DNA from: Gnetum montanum
Lineage: Eukaryota; Streptophyta; Gnetopsida; Gnetales; Gnetaceae
Direction of reading: 5' to 3'
DNA length: 64,000 nucleotides
NCBI GenBank assembly: GCA_015680685.1
Contig: MNCI01004786.1
Coordinates: 264,763 to 328,762 of the forward strand
Every line of letters begins with the position of its first letter. Within the stretch, counting starts at the first letter, position 1. The notes below the pieces were generated by a model, which saw only the letters and a program-made list of their open reading frames with translations, did no database searches and was not told the origin of the DNA. The translations under genes were made by a program, and so were the position numbers. Positions 1-10,968 of this stretch are shown here, one piece after another.

Positions 1-1624
1 TGCCATCAATCTTGTTCCTTGCACAACCATTCCAGCACTAGTCCATCCTGAGTGTTTCCTCTAGGTCTAGTCCATTGTTGTATGATTTCTATCTACACAC
101 ATAACACAGTCACATATGAGCAAGGATAAGTAAATCACAATATAGTTGATACCTTGCCTCGGTGTAAGATCCATTGGCTAAGTTGTGATATGGCCAATAC
201 GGATTCTAGAGATATAACACTAGTGACTACCCAAGGTGTAGGGGTTAGTAAAAATTGAAAAAATTGGACCAGGGCCCCCATGACTAAGAGCGATCCTATG
301 GTAGCGATAGAATAGAAAAAGATAAGGAAAAAGAAAGATGGAGAAAAAGAAACAACGACAATGCTGAGAAAATGGATGTTAGAGATGGGAATGAAACAAA
401 AAAACAACAAAATTTTGATTGCAGAAATGTTTAAAGAAAAGAAGTTAATTGATGCACCAAATAGGAATGCCGATGGGTCCTCCCCAAAGTAGGTTCATTC
501 CCTTTATGCCCTAACAAACCCACATTCAAAGAGTCCGTAGGCTCTGGAAATGTTGTTTGAAAGCAAGAGTTAAAGACTTAACCACAAGAATCCACCAAAG
601 AGAAAACAATGCATCAACCAAAATATAGACTACTGATACAACCGACAATGAAGTGAGAAATGGAGAAAGAATGATGAGGAGAAGAGAATGGAATGGAGTC
701 CCAAGAATAAGGTGGTGTACCACCCCTTGTGTATTTATGGTTTATGTGACTGAGTAGATCTCATTTCCAATCCAGCCTCAAAGAATCCACATCTAGTGAC
801 TTCACATTAATACACTTGGCCAATCCATCCACTTGAAGTAGCAAAAATGCTTCCTCCAAAGAGTCAACACCATTTTGAGGAAAAAGAAAGATAGAGAGAA
901 GTAGGAAGCGAGAAAGGGCATTAGTTAGAGGGAACATGTTTGTTTAGTTCCATAACCAGTGCTTGTAGCCCAGATGACTTTTTTTTCTAAGGGATGTGCT
1001 TTGAATTCTCACTATTTTTTTTTTTGCTTGAGAACCACACCATGCAAAGAATTATTTTTATTGGCTTAGCTTCCTAATAATGGAGTAGTGTTGGAATGGT
1101 AAGGAAAACTCAAGAAGAAAACATCCAAGCACCCAAGAGAATAGCCAGAACAAATGCATCAAATCCCTTTGAAGTCACACCCTTTTCAGTCCTTGAGTCC
1201 TTCCTTAGTTTGAGAAATGCCCAATTACCAATTCATTAATAGTTTTATTATTAAAGAAGGGGACTATATAGTTCTAAGCTAAGAGAGACCATAGAAATTC
1301 ATGGATGCATGGATGACGTGGACTCATTGCTTGTTATATCAAAAGAACCATACCTTAGTATCAACATTATAACTCAAAGGTAGAAACCAAACATTAGCAA
1401 TTAATAGAATATAGTTCATGCCACCATCAAGAGCACTTATTAGGTGACAAATCTAACAAAACAAAAATAACAAACAAAGACAAAAAAAAAAACAAATAGT
1501 CACACAATGAAATGAGAAAGTATAATGATGTTGCAAAACAAAAACAAAAAAAATTAAAGAAATTTGTAAAACAAAAATGTGTAAAACAAAAACTTAAAAA
1601 GGAACTGAGGGCATCAAATGATTA
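1..1624 (-). other. E1 3' noncoding tail between integrase and the missing 3' LTR
   Basis: No coding region. The stretch is homologous, in reverse, to the tails of E3 (41438-43330), E2 (17495-19239) and E4 (61879-63513). Shared marks include the T-rich run after integrase, the phrase around 720-790 (GTGGTGTACCACCCC, then CTCATTTCCAATCCAGCC) and a purine-rich GGGGGC motif seen in reverse at 274-288. Bases 1-110 correspond to the short ATG-containing block that follows a splice-acceptor-like TGTAG/TGCAG in the other copies. Such a long 3' noncoding region is typical of Tat/Athila elements. Confidence 0.75.
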
Positions 1625-4600
1625 TCAGAGGTGGCCATCTCCCCCATGACTGAGTTGGAAGGAGGAGATCTGAAATAGTGAGCAGGGTCGTCCCTTCTTA
1701 GAGGTATTATGTGCACTGACCATTTTAAATTCATGGAAGGGTTTGGTCTATTGCACATTGACTAACAATCTCCTATTAGGGCTCTCAGGTTTGTATATGG
1801 TCATGGCCCCTAAAGGAAAGGTTTCATGAATAATGTAAGGTCCTTCCCGCAATGTTTGAAGTTTTTTGCGTTGTGGCACATGTGTGGGGTTCCAATAGAG
1901 AACCTTATCTCCTGGTTGATACTTAACCTTTCGAATCTTCAAGTCATGATGTTGCTTGTTATATGCCTTGTGCAACTCATTTGATGATAGGGAAGCTAAT
2001 CAATTTTTGTCTAGCATGTTTAAAGTTGCCAACCTTTATTTTTGTGTTAGATCAAGATCGAGGTGGAGGTCACAAGCCGTTGATAGTGTACGGAGCTCAT
2101 TTCAATCGGAAGCATTGGAAGCTTTCTGTACACTAACTCATAAGGAGAGTAGCCTATAGGGAGCTTTCAAGTGGTGCAATATGCCCAAAGAACATCATTC
2201 AATTTAGTGCTCCAATCTCATCTATACATGCTAATTTTCCTAGTCAATATTTTAGTGATCTCCCTGTTGGTGACCTTAGCTTATCTGTTAGCTTGGGGGT
2301 GATAGGGTGTAGTCAATTTATGTTCAACCCCTAAGCATTGCATTAACTTTCAAAAATTTTCACCTATGAAGTGTGCTCCATTATTCGAAATAAGTGCACA
2401 TGGCACACCAAACCTATTTACAATTTGTTGTTGCACAAATCGTGTAGCTATAGATGATGTGCAGTCTTTAACATCAGCTACTTCAGCCCATTTTGTTAAA
2501 TAGTCTACGGAAACTACAATGTAAGCTTTTCCATTGGACATTGGTGTAATGGGCCCCATAAAGTCTATTCCCCAAATGTCGAAGGGTTCTAATAGTTGAA
2601 TCCATTGTTGCGGATCCTCCATTTTAGCAGTCATTCCCCCATCATGTTGACAGCACTCACAAGATTAGACAAATTGATGGGCATCTTGAAATACTATTGG
2701 CCAATAATATCCTGCAAGAAAGATCTTAATAGTCGTTTGTCTCCCCACATAGTAACCCCCACAAGGGTCCTCATGAGCATCTTGGAGAACTCTTAGTTGG
2801 TCTACCTCAGGCACGCACCATCAAACCAAGCCATTAGGACACACTTTGTAAAGTTGTCCATTGATCTCCATAAAGTACTTGGCTTTCTGAAGAAACTGTT
2901 GTTTCTTTCTAAGCTCCAGCTCCTGTGGTGTTTGTTGAGTAAGGAGATAGGTGAGAATGCTACTATACTAGTTTGTCTCCATGGGTAGTTGGTTATTCAC
3001 TACACCGACAAAGAGGGCTTCATCAGGAAAATGATTAGACATTACATATTCATCCTCTTTGTTGTCCCAGTGCAACCAAGATAAATGATTTGCACCTACG
3101 TTCTTGGTGCCTTTCTGATTGATCATCGTTAGATCAAAATCCTGTAGAATTACTAGCCATTGTATAATATGAGGGCTAACCGTTGGCTTGTTCATGAGGA
3201 ACTGGATTGCACTATCATCCATGTGGATGAACACTTTGTAACCTAACACATAGTGCCTAAACTTATCCAGTGCAAACACTACAACAATTAATTCTTTCTC
3301 TATAGTTATGTAGTTAAGTTGTGCACCGGTGATACTTCTACTTGCATAGTGGATGTAGTAAGGGTATTTTTGATCATCTAACTATGTAAGTACGGCTCCT
3401 AAGGCATAATTGGACTCATCAGTCATGATGTGGAATGTTCTGGACTAGTCAGGAGCTTGTAGAATGGGAGTTTCTACTAGCTTTCGTTTCAGGGTTTGGA
3501 ATGCTCGTTCACATTCCTTGGTCCACTCAAAAAGTACATCCTTCTTTGTTAGCTCTACCAACGGTTTGGCAATCTTGGAGAAGTTCTCGATGAATCTCCT
3601 ATAGTAGCCAGTGTGTCCAAGGAATGACCAAATGTCTTTGATAGTTTCCAGTTGACGGGTGATTCCTTGGATAATCCTAAGTTAATCTAGGTCTACCTCT
3701 ATTCCTACATGTGAAACCTTATGCCCAAGTACTATGCCTTCTTGGACCATTAAATGGCTTTTTTTCCAGTTGAGCCTTAGATTGGTTTCTATGCATCTTT
3801 TCAGCACTTGCTCTAATCGGTCCAAGGCTTGATCAAAACTTATTCCATAGGTGGAGAAGTTGTCCATAAAGACTTCCACTCCGTTCCATATTTGCTGTTG
3901 GAATATGCTTAGAACTAGGTGTTGAAATGTGGTAGGAGCATTACACAAGCCAAACAACATTTGTTTATACCTAAATGTTTCCCAAAGACTCGTGAATGTT
4001 GTCTTGGCTTAGTCTTCTGGGGCTATCTGTATTTGGTTGTATCCGCTATAGCCATCCAGGAAACTGTAATAGCAATGCCCTGCTATGGTGTTTAAGACTT
4101 GGTCAACGAATGGTAATGGAAAGTGATCCTTAAATGTTGCCATGTTCAGCAGCCTAAAATCTATGCACCCCCTCCATTTGCCTCCCTTTTTAGGCACAAT
4201 TACTAGAGGGCTAACCCATTCGCTATCAGCAATGGGATATATGAACCCAGCCTTAAGAAGTTGTTCTATTTCTTCTTTTACTACTTGCTTCAATTTTGGG
4301 TTTAATCACCTCTGTAGTTGTTTTCGAGGTTTCATGGAGGGGTTAGTGTAAATCCTATGTTGGAATATCCTAGGATCTATTCCAATTAATTTGGGATATG
4401 ACCAGGCAAAGGCTTTTAACCACTTTTTTATTACTTTTAGCAGTCTTCCTTTTTTTTGGAAGCAAGTCTTACATTGATGATTATCGGTTTTCCATTTTCA
4501 AGAATCATATATTCCAGACTGGTGGGCAATGGTTTCAATTCTAGGGCTCTTGTTTGAATTTTTCAGGAATTTCCAACTTCCCCCAGTTGATGTTTTCAAG

Positions 4601-4985
4601 GTTAAGGCTTGGAAGTTGGCAACAGACTTGCTCTAGTGCATCTATGCTTTCGATGTAAGTGCAAGTTATTCCCTCAGTTAGTTCCATGCACATTAGTGAG
4701 TTTATCTCTTGATCAGCTATTAGCCACTGGGTGTCTTCTTGTTGTGTGATTGTTGCATACAGGCACTTTTGTATGTTAATGTTTTGTGCACACCGGTTGC
4801 ATGTAGGCAATGCTAAACTTTGCACAACCCATGATCTCTGCACACAATTGCACCCTATATCACTGTATGCGATGCATGGAACCTTCTTCTTCTCGATCTT
4901 TCCAAAAGTGTTCTCCTTAGATATTTCCAGGGAAATATCACGGATTCCTAGGCGTGCATCTATAGTACTTAGCATTGTACATCGA
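1625..4985 (-). pseudogene. E1 pol pseudogene (protease remnant, RT, RNase H, integrase)
   Basis: Broken pol reading right to left. A protease C-terminal remnant (about 4985-4540) begins at the LSTIDARLGI segment, so the active site is absent. RT (about 3660-4300) keeps the KGGKWR, FLDGYSGYNQI and FGLCNAPTTF motifs, but the catalytic FMDD motif reads FMDN. RNase H (about 2990-3480) has TDHSA changed to MDDSA and ADHLSRL changed to ANHLSWL. Integrase (1625-2900) keeps the first catalytic Asp (GIDFMGP), but the second is Asn (SNNGAHF), and the third position (NGQAEVTNRE in the family) has a stop and E-to-K. The C-terminal GPYIIHETFP segment is the usual GPF/Y motif. Stops and frame changes are scattered. 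The end is the conserved GGDGHL-stop. Confidence 0.9.
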
Positions 4986-6227
4986 GTGTCTATAGTGGTT
5001 AGACACTCGAGAGTACCTTTGGTGCTTATCATTGAATAGTTCTAACATTGTACTCCACCTCCGAATGGATTCCGATTCTAAGGACCAATACCAGCTTTCA
5101 GCTTCTTTCACTAGTGTCCTTGTAAACAACTTCAGTTTTTTCCATTTTTTTCTATGTTTTGCAAGGCACATGCATCATGGAATGCTTGTAAATGATTTTG
5201 AGGATCAGCGTTGTATCCCCCTTCAAATCGTGGAATGGTGTTCATGTCTAACCTCTTGATCCTACTATCCTTTTGGTGCCTTGTTGGAACTCTTACAACC
5301 TTCGTTATATCTAGCATGCTTCTAGTTGCGAGTAGGGGTTCTTCATGATTGTCTCGTTCATAGCATCTATGGTGTCTACGTAGTTTCCTACTCTCCCTTC
5401 TTCTATGCCTTGATTCTTTAGAGTTCCCTCATCCTCGTTCTCGACTATCTCATCGATGACTTTCACTTCATTTTCCCTTATCCTCACGATTGGTTTTCCT
5501 ATGACTGCGTCCGAACACTAAAGGAGAGGGTGAAGATGATGATGAAGGTGAAGAAGAAGGAGAACCATTACCATGATGGTGTTTTCTACCTTCTCTTTGG
5601 TGGTCTCAGCCTTGATCGTGATCACGATCAGAACGTCCATCCTTATCATGTGTTTGTGTTCCTTCGTTGAACACTTCGTGTTCATTGGTATCAGAACTAG
5701 GGTGGTGAATAGTGGAGTGGAGGTTTTGATATACCACCCCCTGACCATTGTCAGGAGGAGGAACATTGTTTCGTGGGGAACCTATTAAGGCAGGTTTACC
5801 ATCCTCAATTTTGCTCAAAATGTGTGGAGCGTCATGGGGCCATTTACCCTTCAAAGATGTATGGTATCTCTCCTATTGCAAGTCCCTTTGATTTGTGCTT
5901 CTGTGGGATGATAGTCTCTTGAGTCATGATCACATGCAACGTATTCTGCGTATAAAAGCAGCATGCCTATTCATGTGAGAGCACAAAGGAGGATGTTGGG
6001 AACTAATCGGTCTGGAAGCAACACTATGTTACCCTCCAAGTCTCTCCAATGCAGTTGTTTGTCTTGGTGGAGAAAAAGGTGAAATCAGGCATATACTCAT
6101 CGGGATGAGTATATACCACACGAAACTGTTGAGGAATTGGTGGATCCTGGTTATGTGTATTATGCTGCCGACTGCCTCTTGCGTTAGTCCTAGGCGGTGA
6201 AGTGCTCTTATGCGAAGAAGAAGACAT
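4986..6227 (-). pseudogene. E1 gag pseudogene, C-terminal half deleted
   Basis: The start is placed at 6227, where MSSSSHKSTSPP matches the gag start of E2, E3 and E4. The N-terminal part (VVYTHPDEYMP) is followed by a charged His/Arg/Ser-rich linker and the gag core (about 4990-5320) with the RRWSTMLELFNDK helix typical of Ty3/gypsy capsid. The frame is broken by several stops and shifts. After the RYSRVSN segment the sequence passes through about 24 bases of filler and resumes inside the protease C-terminus, so the second half of gag, including the zinc knuckle seen in E2 and E5, is gone. Not functional. Confidence 0.88.
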
Positions 6228-6352
6228 CTTGTTTTGTTCGGTGTGCAATGTACTGTTGTCTTGTCTTTCTTTGATTAACCCTAAGGGTTCGTTCTAACAT
6301 TCCAACGATATGAATGATTTCCTATGTTCTATGCAGCACACAAACAACTAAG

Positions 6353-6370
6353 TCCCCGACAACAGTGCCA
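6353..6370 (-). other. E1 primer-binding site, tRNA-Asp type
   Basis: The minus strand reads TGGCACTGTTGTCGGGGA, separated by one base from the end of the 5' LTR. It differs by a few transitions from TGGCGCCGTTGCCGGGGA, the complement of the plant tRNA-Asp 3' end known as the primer site of Athila/Tat elements. Confidence 0.85.
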
Positions 6371-6371
6371 A

Positions 6372-7194
6372 TGATGAGTGGCGAGGTACCCCTACACTCA
6401 ACCATATGAATACGAGCGTTTCACGAACGATCCGGTCAAACTCCAAGGACCAAGTGCTTATGTGCCTTAATGGAACACTTAGGATTAATTAATCGTTGTC
6501 TTCCCAAACTTACTTGTATTGTCATGGTTATATGGTTAAGTAAGCTTGGGGTATATGATTTTTATAGCTTTTGTATTTTTTATGTCTTCTACTAATAAAG
6601 GAGAGGGAGAGAGAACTAAGTGGCTAACTTACATTAACTATTCATTAACTAGTTTCTAAATGTTCCTAACACTAATATCCATTCCCACTTGTCGTACACA
6701 TCCTGAACCAGTGCAACGCTACTGGGGTTTCCAAACGTTAATCATTATTGGGTTACCAAGCGCTACACGCATGCTCAAAGCAGTTGTACTGAGGGTATTT
6801 AACTAAGGGGGGTGAAGGTTGAGAGAGATATTAATTAACTAGGAAAGCATTAAATAATCATTAATTACTAATTAGCTTAATCTATATACTGTAAGGTTTA
6901 TCATAAAGTTCCTCTTTATTGTCGTACACAAAATTGTGCTCAAGTACAAATTGCTCGAATAAAGATTTGTTCACTCTATGACTCCTACTGCGGGCACACA
7001 GAAATAATTCTAACTCTAGAATAAAAAAAACTGCAAGAGTCTAGCTAAGGGTCTAAATCTAATTGTGTCGAAACCAAGGGTGCTGCCTCTTATTTATAGA
7101 AGATGAGGCAAGACGCAATATCACTTATGCAATATCGCATGGTGGATGTGATATCGCATGCATGATATCGTGTACGCGATATTGCAGTTCATCA
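6372..7194 (-). repeat. E1 5' LTR (823 bp)
   Basis: In plus coordinates it runs from TGATGAGTGG to GTTCATCA, the ends shared by all LTRs of this family. Minus-strand landmarks are five GATATC-type palindromes in U3 (about 7105-7187), a TATAAATA box at 7091-7098 and an AATAAAG polyadenylation signal near 6960. It is flanked internally by the primer site. A large part of the sequence matches the LTRs of E2 and E3. Confidence 0.92.
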
Positions 7195-7602
7195 ATAGTT
7201 GCCATGCCCACAGGAAGTATTGACACCAACAAACATTATAGAATTCACCTAGACGATACATGATCCAAGAGCCAAAGAGGAAAAACTTTGGGTACTACTC
7301 AATAGATACCAAATTCTAAAACTTAATGATAAAGGAAAGAAACCGATGGAGGGGTCATTGCCACCAAGAACATGAGGCTACATCAAGCTCTACCATGTTT
7401 TATTTTGTTTTGTTTTGTTATGTATGTTCATCATGCCATGCATGATAATTTTGTAAAGCACCACTTGAACCACAATGCGGCATTCAAAGTTAGGTAGTCA
7501 TGTATATAAGTAATCATGTCAAAGTTTGAGTACACCTCCCATAGGAACTCCATCTTCCTTTTGTTTTAACTCAAGGATGAGTTTCTAGTCAATTGTGGGG
7601 TA
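7195..7602 (+). mobile_element. EX: 3' internal tail of an older LTR element, split by E1
   Basis: No coding sequence. The last 80 bases (TTAACTCAAGGATGAG, then CAATTGTGGGGTA) match the end of the internal region of E5 (about 48365-48404) and E3 (43290-43330), ending in a short purine tract just before an LTR. The rest of EX lies beyond E1, to the left of the window. Confidence 0.7.
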
Positions 7603-8524
7603 TGATAAAACCTTTTTGTAATAAGCTATGATATCGTATCTATGATATTGAATTTACAATATCGTATCTACAACATCATAGCCCTGCATATGTCATCGTT
7701 GATGCAATGTAGAGGGCCTTGGTCATTTCTATAAATACCAACACTTGGTTGCATCAACGAACAACTTTCATTCCACCTTTAGTAAAATTCTTGTAGTTTG
7801 TTTTTGTGACTTAGACTTAGTGTTAGAGTGAATGCTCGTAGTGTGGTGTCAAATAGTTGTATGGAATCTTTGTTCAAGTGGATTGTACTTGGGCATAATT
7901 CATGATCAGAAATATAGATCAAGATTGTTTCTCACCATTGCAACATTACACTTAGTTTCTTTACTTTTACTTAGTCATTTTCCTTAGTTTAATTGTCACT
8001 TCTTTAATATGTTTACTTTAGTTTAGTTCTTTACATTTCTTAAGTACTTTACTTTTCTCATGTTCATTAGTAAGGTAGAATAAGTACAACTGGTTTCAAG
8101 CATTAAGTATAATCATTTGACAACCTAGTGGTGGCTTCACTTGATTTATTCATTAGTGAATTCACTCTGCAATCCTAGTAATAGTTACATGAGCCTCAAA
8201 CATGTACGGAAAGCTAGGAACAAATGATTATCACCATTGGCTAGAATACATTGATTTTTATTATAGATTTAGATTTTATTCTCATTCTTCATTATTGAAG
8301 AAATTAGGAGTAATTTGAGCCTACAACATCATAATATCATATACCTCACTACGAGTTAAACCATATTATCCACACTTCACTAACTTAACATGAAAAGACA
8401 ATGCTCACAGATCGACTATCAACCACTAGCATACTTACATTGTTCATCCATGGATTATAATCTAGTAGCATGTGTGCACTCATGATTTGTATGGTAGAGT
8501 GTTGGAATATCCAGCTACTCATCA
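7603..8524 (+). repeat. EX 3' LTR (922 bp)
   Basis: Starts TGATAAAACC after a GTGGGGTA polypurine tract and ends GCTACTCATCA, preceded by a degenerate form of the family's terminal phrase (ATGGTAGAGTGTTGGAATATCC). It has three GATATC-type palindromes at about 7628-7672 and a TATAAATA box at 7730-7737. It is more diverged from the E1-E3 LTRs than those are from each other, so it is an older or sister-family LTR in plus orientation. Confidence 0.72.
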
Positions 8525-8666
8525 ATCTCTAACTGAACCTTTGGAGCTTGGGATATAATTTAGAAATGGACAAGGATGAGGATTTGTAATTTCTTTAGAA
8601 TATACAATGCTTCTATGTATAATTTTGAGAGAAATTTACTACCTAGTGGTCTATCATTTGTAAAGT

Positions 8667-9637
8667 GGGTGTTGGAACCCCAAAATAATTGTAATACAAG
8701 TATACCCCAAGATCAGTAACTCAACATTGTCCACTAGAATTAAACCCATGACTTGGAGCTTTCAAATCAAGGTTCTTACCACTAGGCTAATACCTCATTG
8801 TTCTAATTGGAACTTTATAACTCAACATTGCCCATTTGAATTGAACCCATGACTTGTAGCTTTCAAATCAAGAGTCTTACCACTAGGCTAACACCTCATT
8901 ATTACTATATCATTTGTAAAGAATAAAAGTCATATCTATGATTAATCTACTTTAATAACATAATTTGTAGGCACTTGTTTAATCCACTCTTCTATTTCAT
9001 GAATAAAAATATTAAATAATGTTAGTCAAAGGAATTGATTTACTTTAATCCTATATTATTGTAAAACTAATGAGATTGTGTGGTTTTATCATCTTTTTGT
9101 TAAAAGAAATTTCTCTATAAATTTTAAATGACATTGAGTAAATTAGAATCAACTTTATGGTTGATAAGTTTACTCCATAGTTATTATTTCATAATAGAAT
9201 CAAATGCTTTAGCAAACCAACAAAGCAAATAAATGTGCTACCTTGTTTGCTTTTTGTTTGTTCAATGCAATACATGAGAATGATTGGGTGATCTAGTCTA
9301 GAATACTTTCTTCTTAATCCTGCTTATGAAATTGCATATAAATTATTTTCTTCTGCTCAATACCCTAATTCTTTTTCTATAGAACAATACCTAACAATTT
9401 AAAAATAAGTTACTAGTCATGATCAATTTATAAATATTTAAATCTAATTTGTCTCTTTTATAAAAAGCACAACATTGGTACTAATCATCCATGATCTAGT
9501 CAAACCATTTTAAAGCTCTTCATTAAGCATTTCTTAAGTCTTTATCTAAACTAACTCTTTAATGTTGAGTTATAAAGTTATATTTGACTATATGTTCTGG
9601 GGTGTGCCTATATTTAATTATTTAGGTTCCAACACCC
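8667..9637. repeat. Inverted-repeat unit with GGTGTTGGAACC ends
   Basis: The left end reads GGGTGTTGGAACCCCAAAATAATT and the right end, reversed, GGGGTGTTGGAACCTAAATAATT. Imperfect inverted similarity continues about 60-80 bp inward (TACAAGTATACCCC, then AACTCAACATT). The interior is AT-rich and noncoding. It could be a non-autonomous terminal-inverted-repeat element, or two tRNA-derived SINEs in opposite orientation; no clear target duplication is visible. The left end is shared with the repeat at 14643. Confidence 0.5.
8700..8910 (-). repeat. Dimeric tRNA-derived SINE-like sequence
   Basis: On the minus strand two similar units follow each other. Each has an A-box match TAGCCTAGTGG (within 8876-8891 and 8775-8790) and a B-box-like GGGTTCAATTC or GGGTTTAATTC (8838-8848 and 8737-8747). 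The start-to-start spacing of about 43 bp is that of a tRNA internal pol III promoter. The A box fits the TRGCNNAGTGG consensus exactly; the B box differs from GGTTCGANTCC at about two positions. No folded functional tRNA is evident. A third related unit lies at 14643-14880. Confidence 0.6.
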
Positions 9638-10968
9638 CTTTCCACTACACTCAAAATAACATGTAAATTGACTTTAGTTGAACACTAAAATAGGTGCAAA
9701 CATAAAATCCTCAATGCCCAAAACTCCTACAGTAGAAATAAACATGAATCTTTAGGATTTAGGTTTTCAACCTTCAAATTGCTTGAAACATCCATTCCAA
9801 GCATGGAATATGAAATTAAGAAAGCATACATGAAATTAACATGAAAAACATGATATAAACATCAAATTAAACATAAAAATGAAACTTAAATTTAAGAAAC
9901 ATGAGATCCCTTGTAAGAAGTTGAGAGAATGAGAGAATTAAGCTTGTGAAATATAAGGGTTTGTATCATGAAATGTGAGAAATCGTTAAAACTTGTTGTA
10001 AGAGAATTGTGAAAGAGCTTGAGAGAATATGAGGCATCGAGTGATGTTTTGATTGTAAGAGCTCATATCGTAAGATAGTGATAAAGAAGAAAATGGGTTG
10101 ATGCTAGGATAGCTTTAATTCAAGCAAGCTTGAATGCACATATACACATTGGGAAAAAAAGGAATAACTCTTTCATTCACTGCAAGAGAATAATACTCGA
10201 CAAATCCAAATTGGAGGGGTTCACCACTATTTGCACTTTTGTGTGAGAGTATTTTGCCCTATTTGGCATCACCTCAACATGAAGACTTTTGGCCCCTGCT
10301 TTGCTTTTTGGGAATGGCTCTTAACCTAATTTTCTTTTGGTTTTGGAGTAACAAAACCACCAAACTTCTAATAATTTCATTAAAACATCACAATTCTCTA
10401 TGTCTCTAACGAAATTCAACAAGTTCACTATTTTGTAAAATAAAATGCAGCAATTGTTTACAAGGCAAATGTTCCACAGATTCCACCGGAAACTTTGGCT
10501 GACCAAACAAATTCAAAATCTAAACATAAAACCAAAACATCTCAAATGTAGAGAGATGCAGAACGCAGTCTCCAAGGCAATCGTTTCACAGAAATGGTAT
10601 TTTTAAGAAAATCCGAAAATTTGGTGACAAATTTTGCTGTGATGCTCACTGCCAAGTAAAACTCTTAGAGAGCCTATCCTCGATCGTTCTTCAAAGAACT
10701 AGGAATTCATCATTTTTGAATGAATACGATAATTTCCATACATCACTTTCACCTGAGAAACTAAACAGGAAAAATCAAACGGAAGGAAGCTAAAATGCAT
10801 TTTCCCGCTGCTGCTAACGTTTTCTGGCTGCCATTTCTATGTATAAGACTCATCAGTACATCTGTATAATCGGGACCAAAACCCTCCCGATCCGGTTCAC
10901 AGAATATCGGAAAGAAACACAGATTGAATAACATAAACACAAATTTCACACACTAACATCTGAAACTG
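9638..10968. other. AT-rich spacer downstream of the host gene
   Basis: No supported gene. The interval holds short low-complexity AT-rich stretches and, near 9830-9970, ATGAAA/ATGAGA-rich sequence. The right part (about 10600-10968) should contain the 3' untranslated region of the minus-strand gene ending at 10969, but I could not place a convincing polyadenylation signal. Confidence 0.5.

Larger units (their letters stand above)
1..7194 (-). mobile_element. E1: Athila/Tat-type Ty3/gypsy LTR retrotransposon, minus strand, cut by the left window edge
   Basis: Reading right to left the element shows a 5' LTR (6372-7194), a primer-binding site, gag, a deleted protease region, RT, RNase H, integrase and a noncoding tail that runs off the window at base 1. 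The 3' LTR should lie a few hundred bases to the left, judged from the tail length of E3. Protein fragments match those of E3 and E4 throughout, so this is the same family. It is defective: about 1.6-1.7 kb covering the end of gag and most of the protease is missing near 4985, and catalytic residues of RT, RNase H and integrase are changed. It was inserted into the 3' tail of an older element (EX); the right flank begins ATAGT, but the left target duplication is outside the window. Confidence 0.93.

Noticed and set aside
8700-8910. Functional tRNA genes
   Set aside because: A and B box matches are present, but the sequences do not form a credible cloverleaf and occur as repeated, eroded units, so SINE-like origin is more likely.
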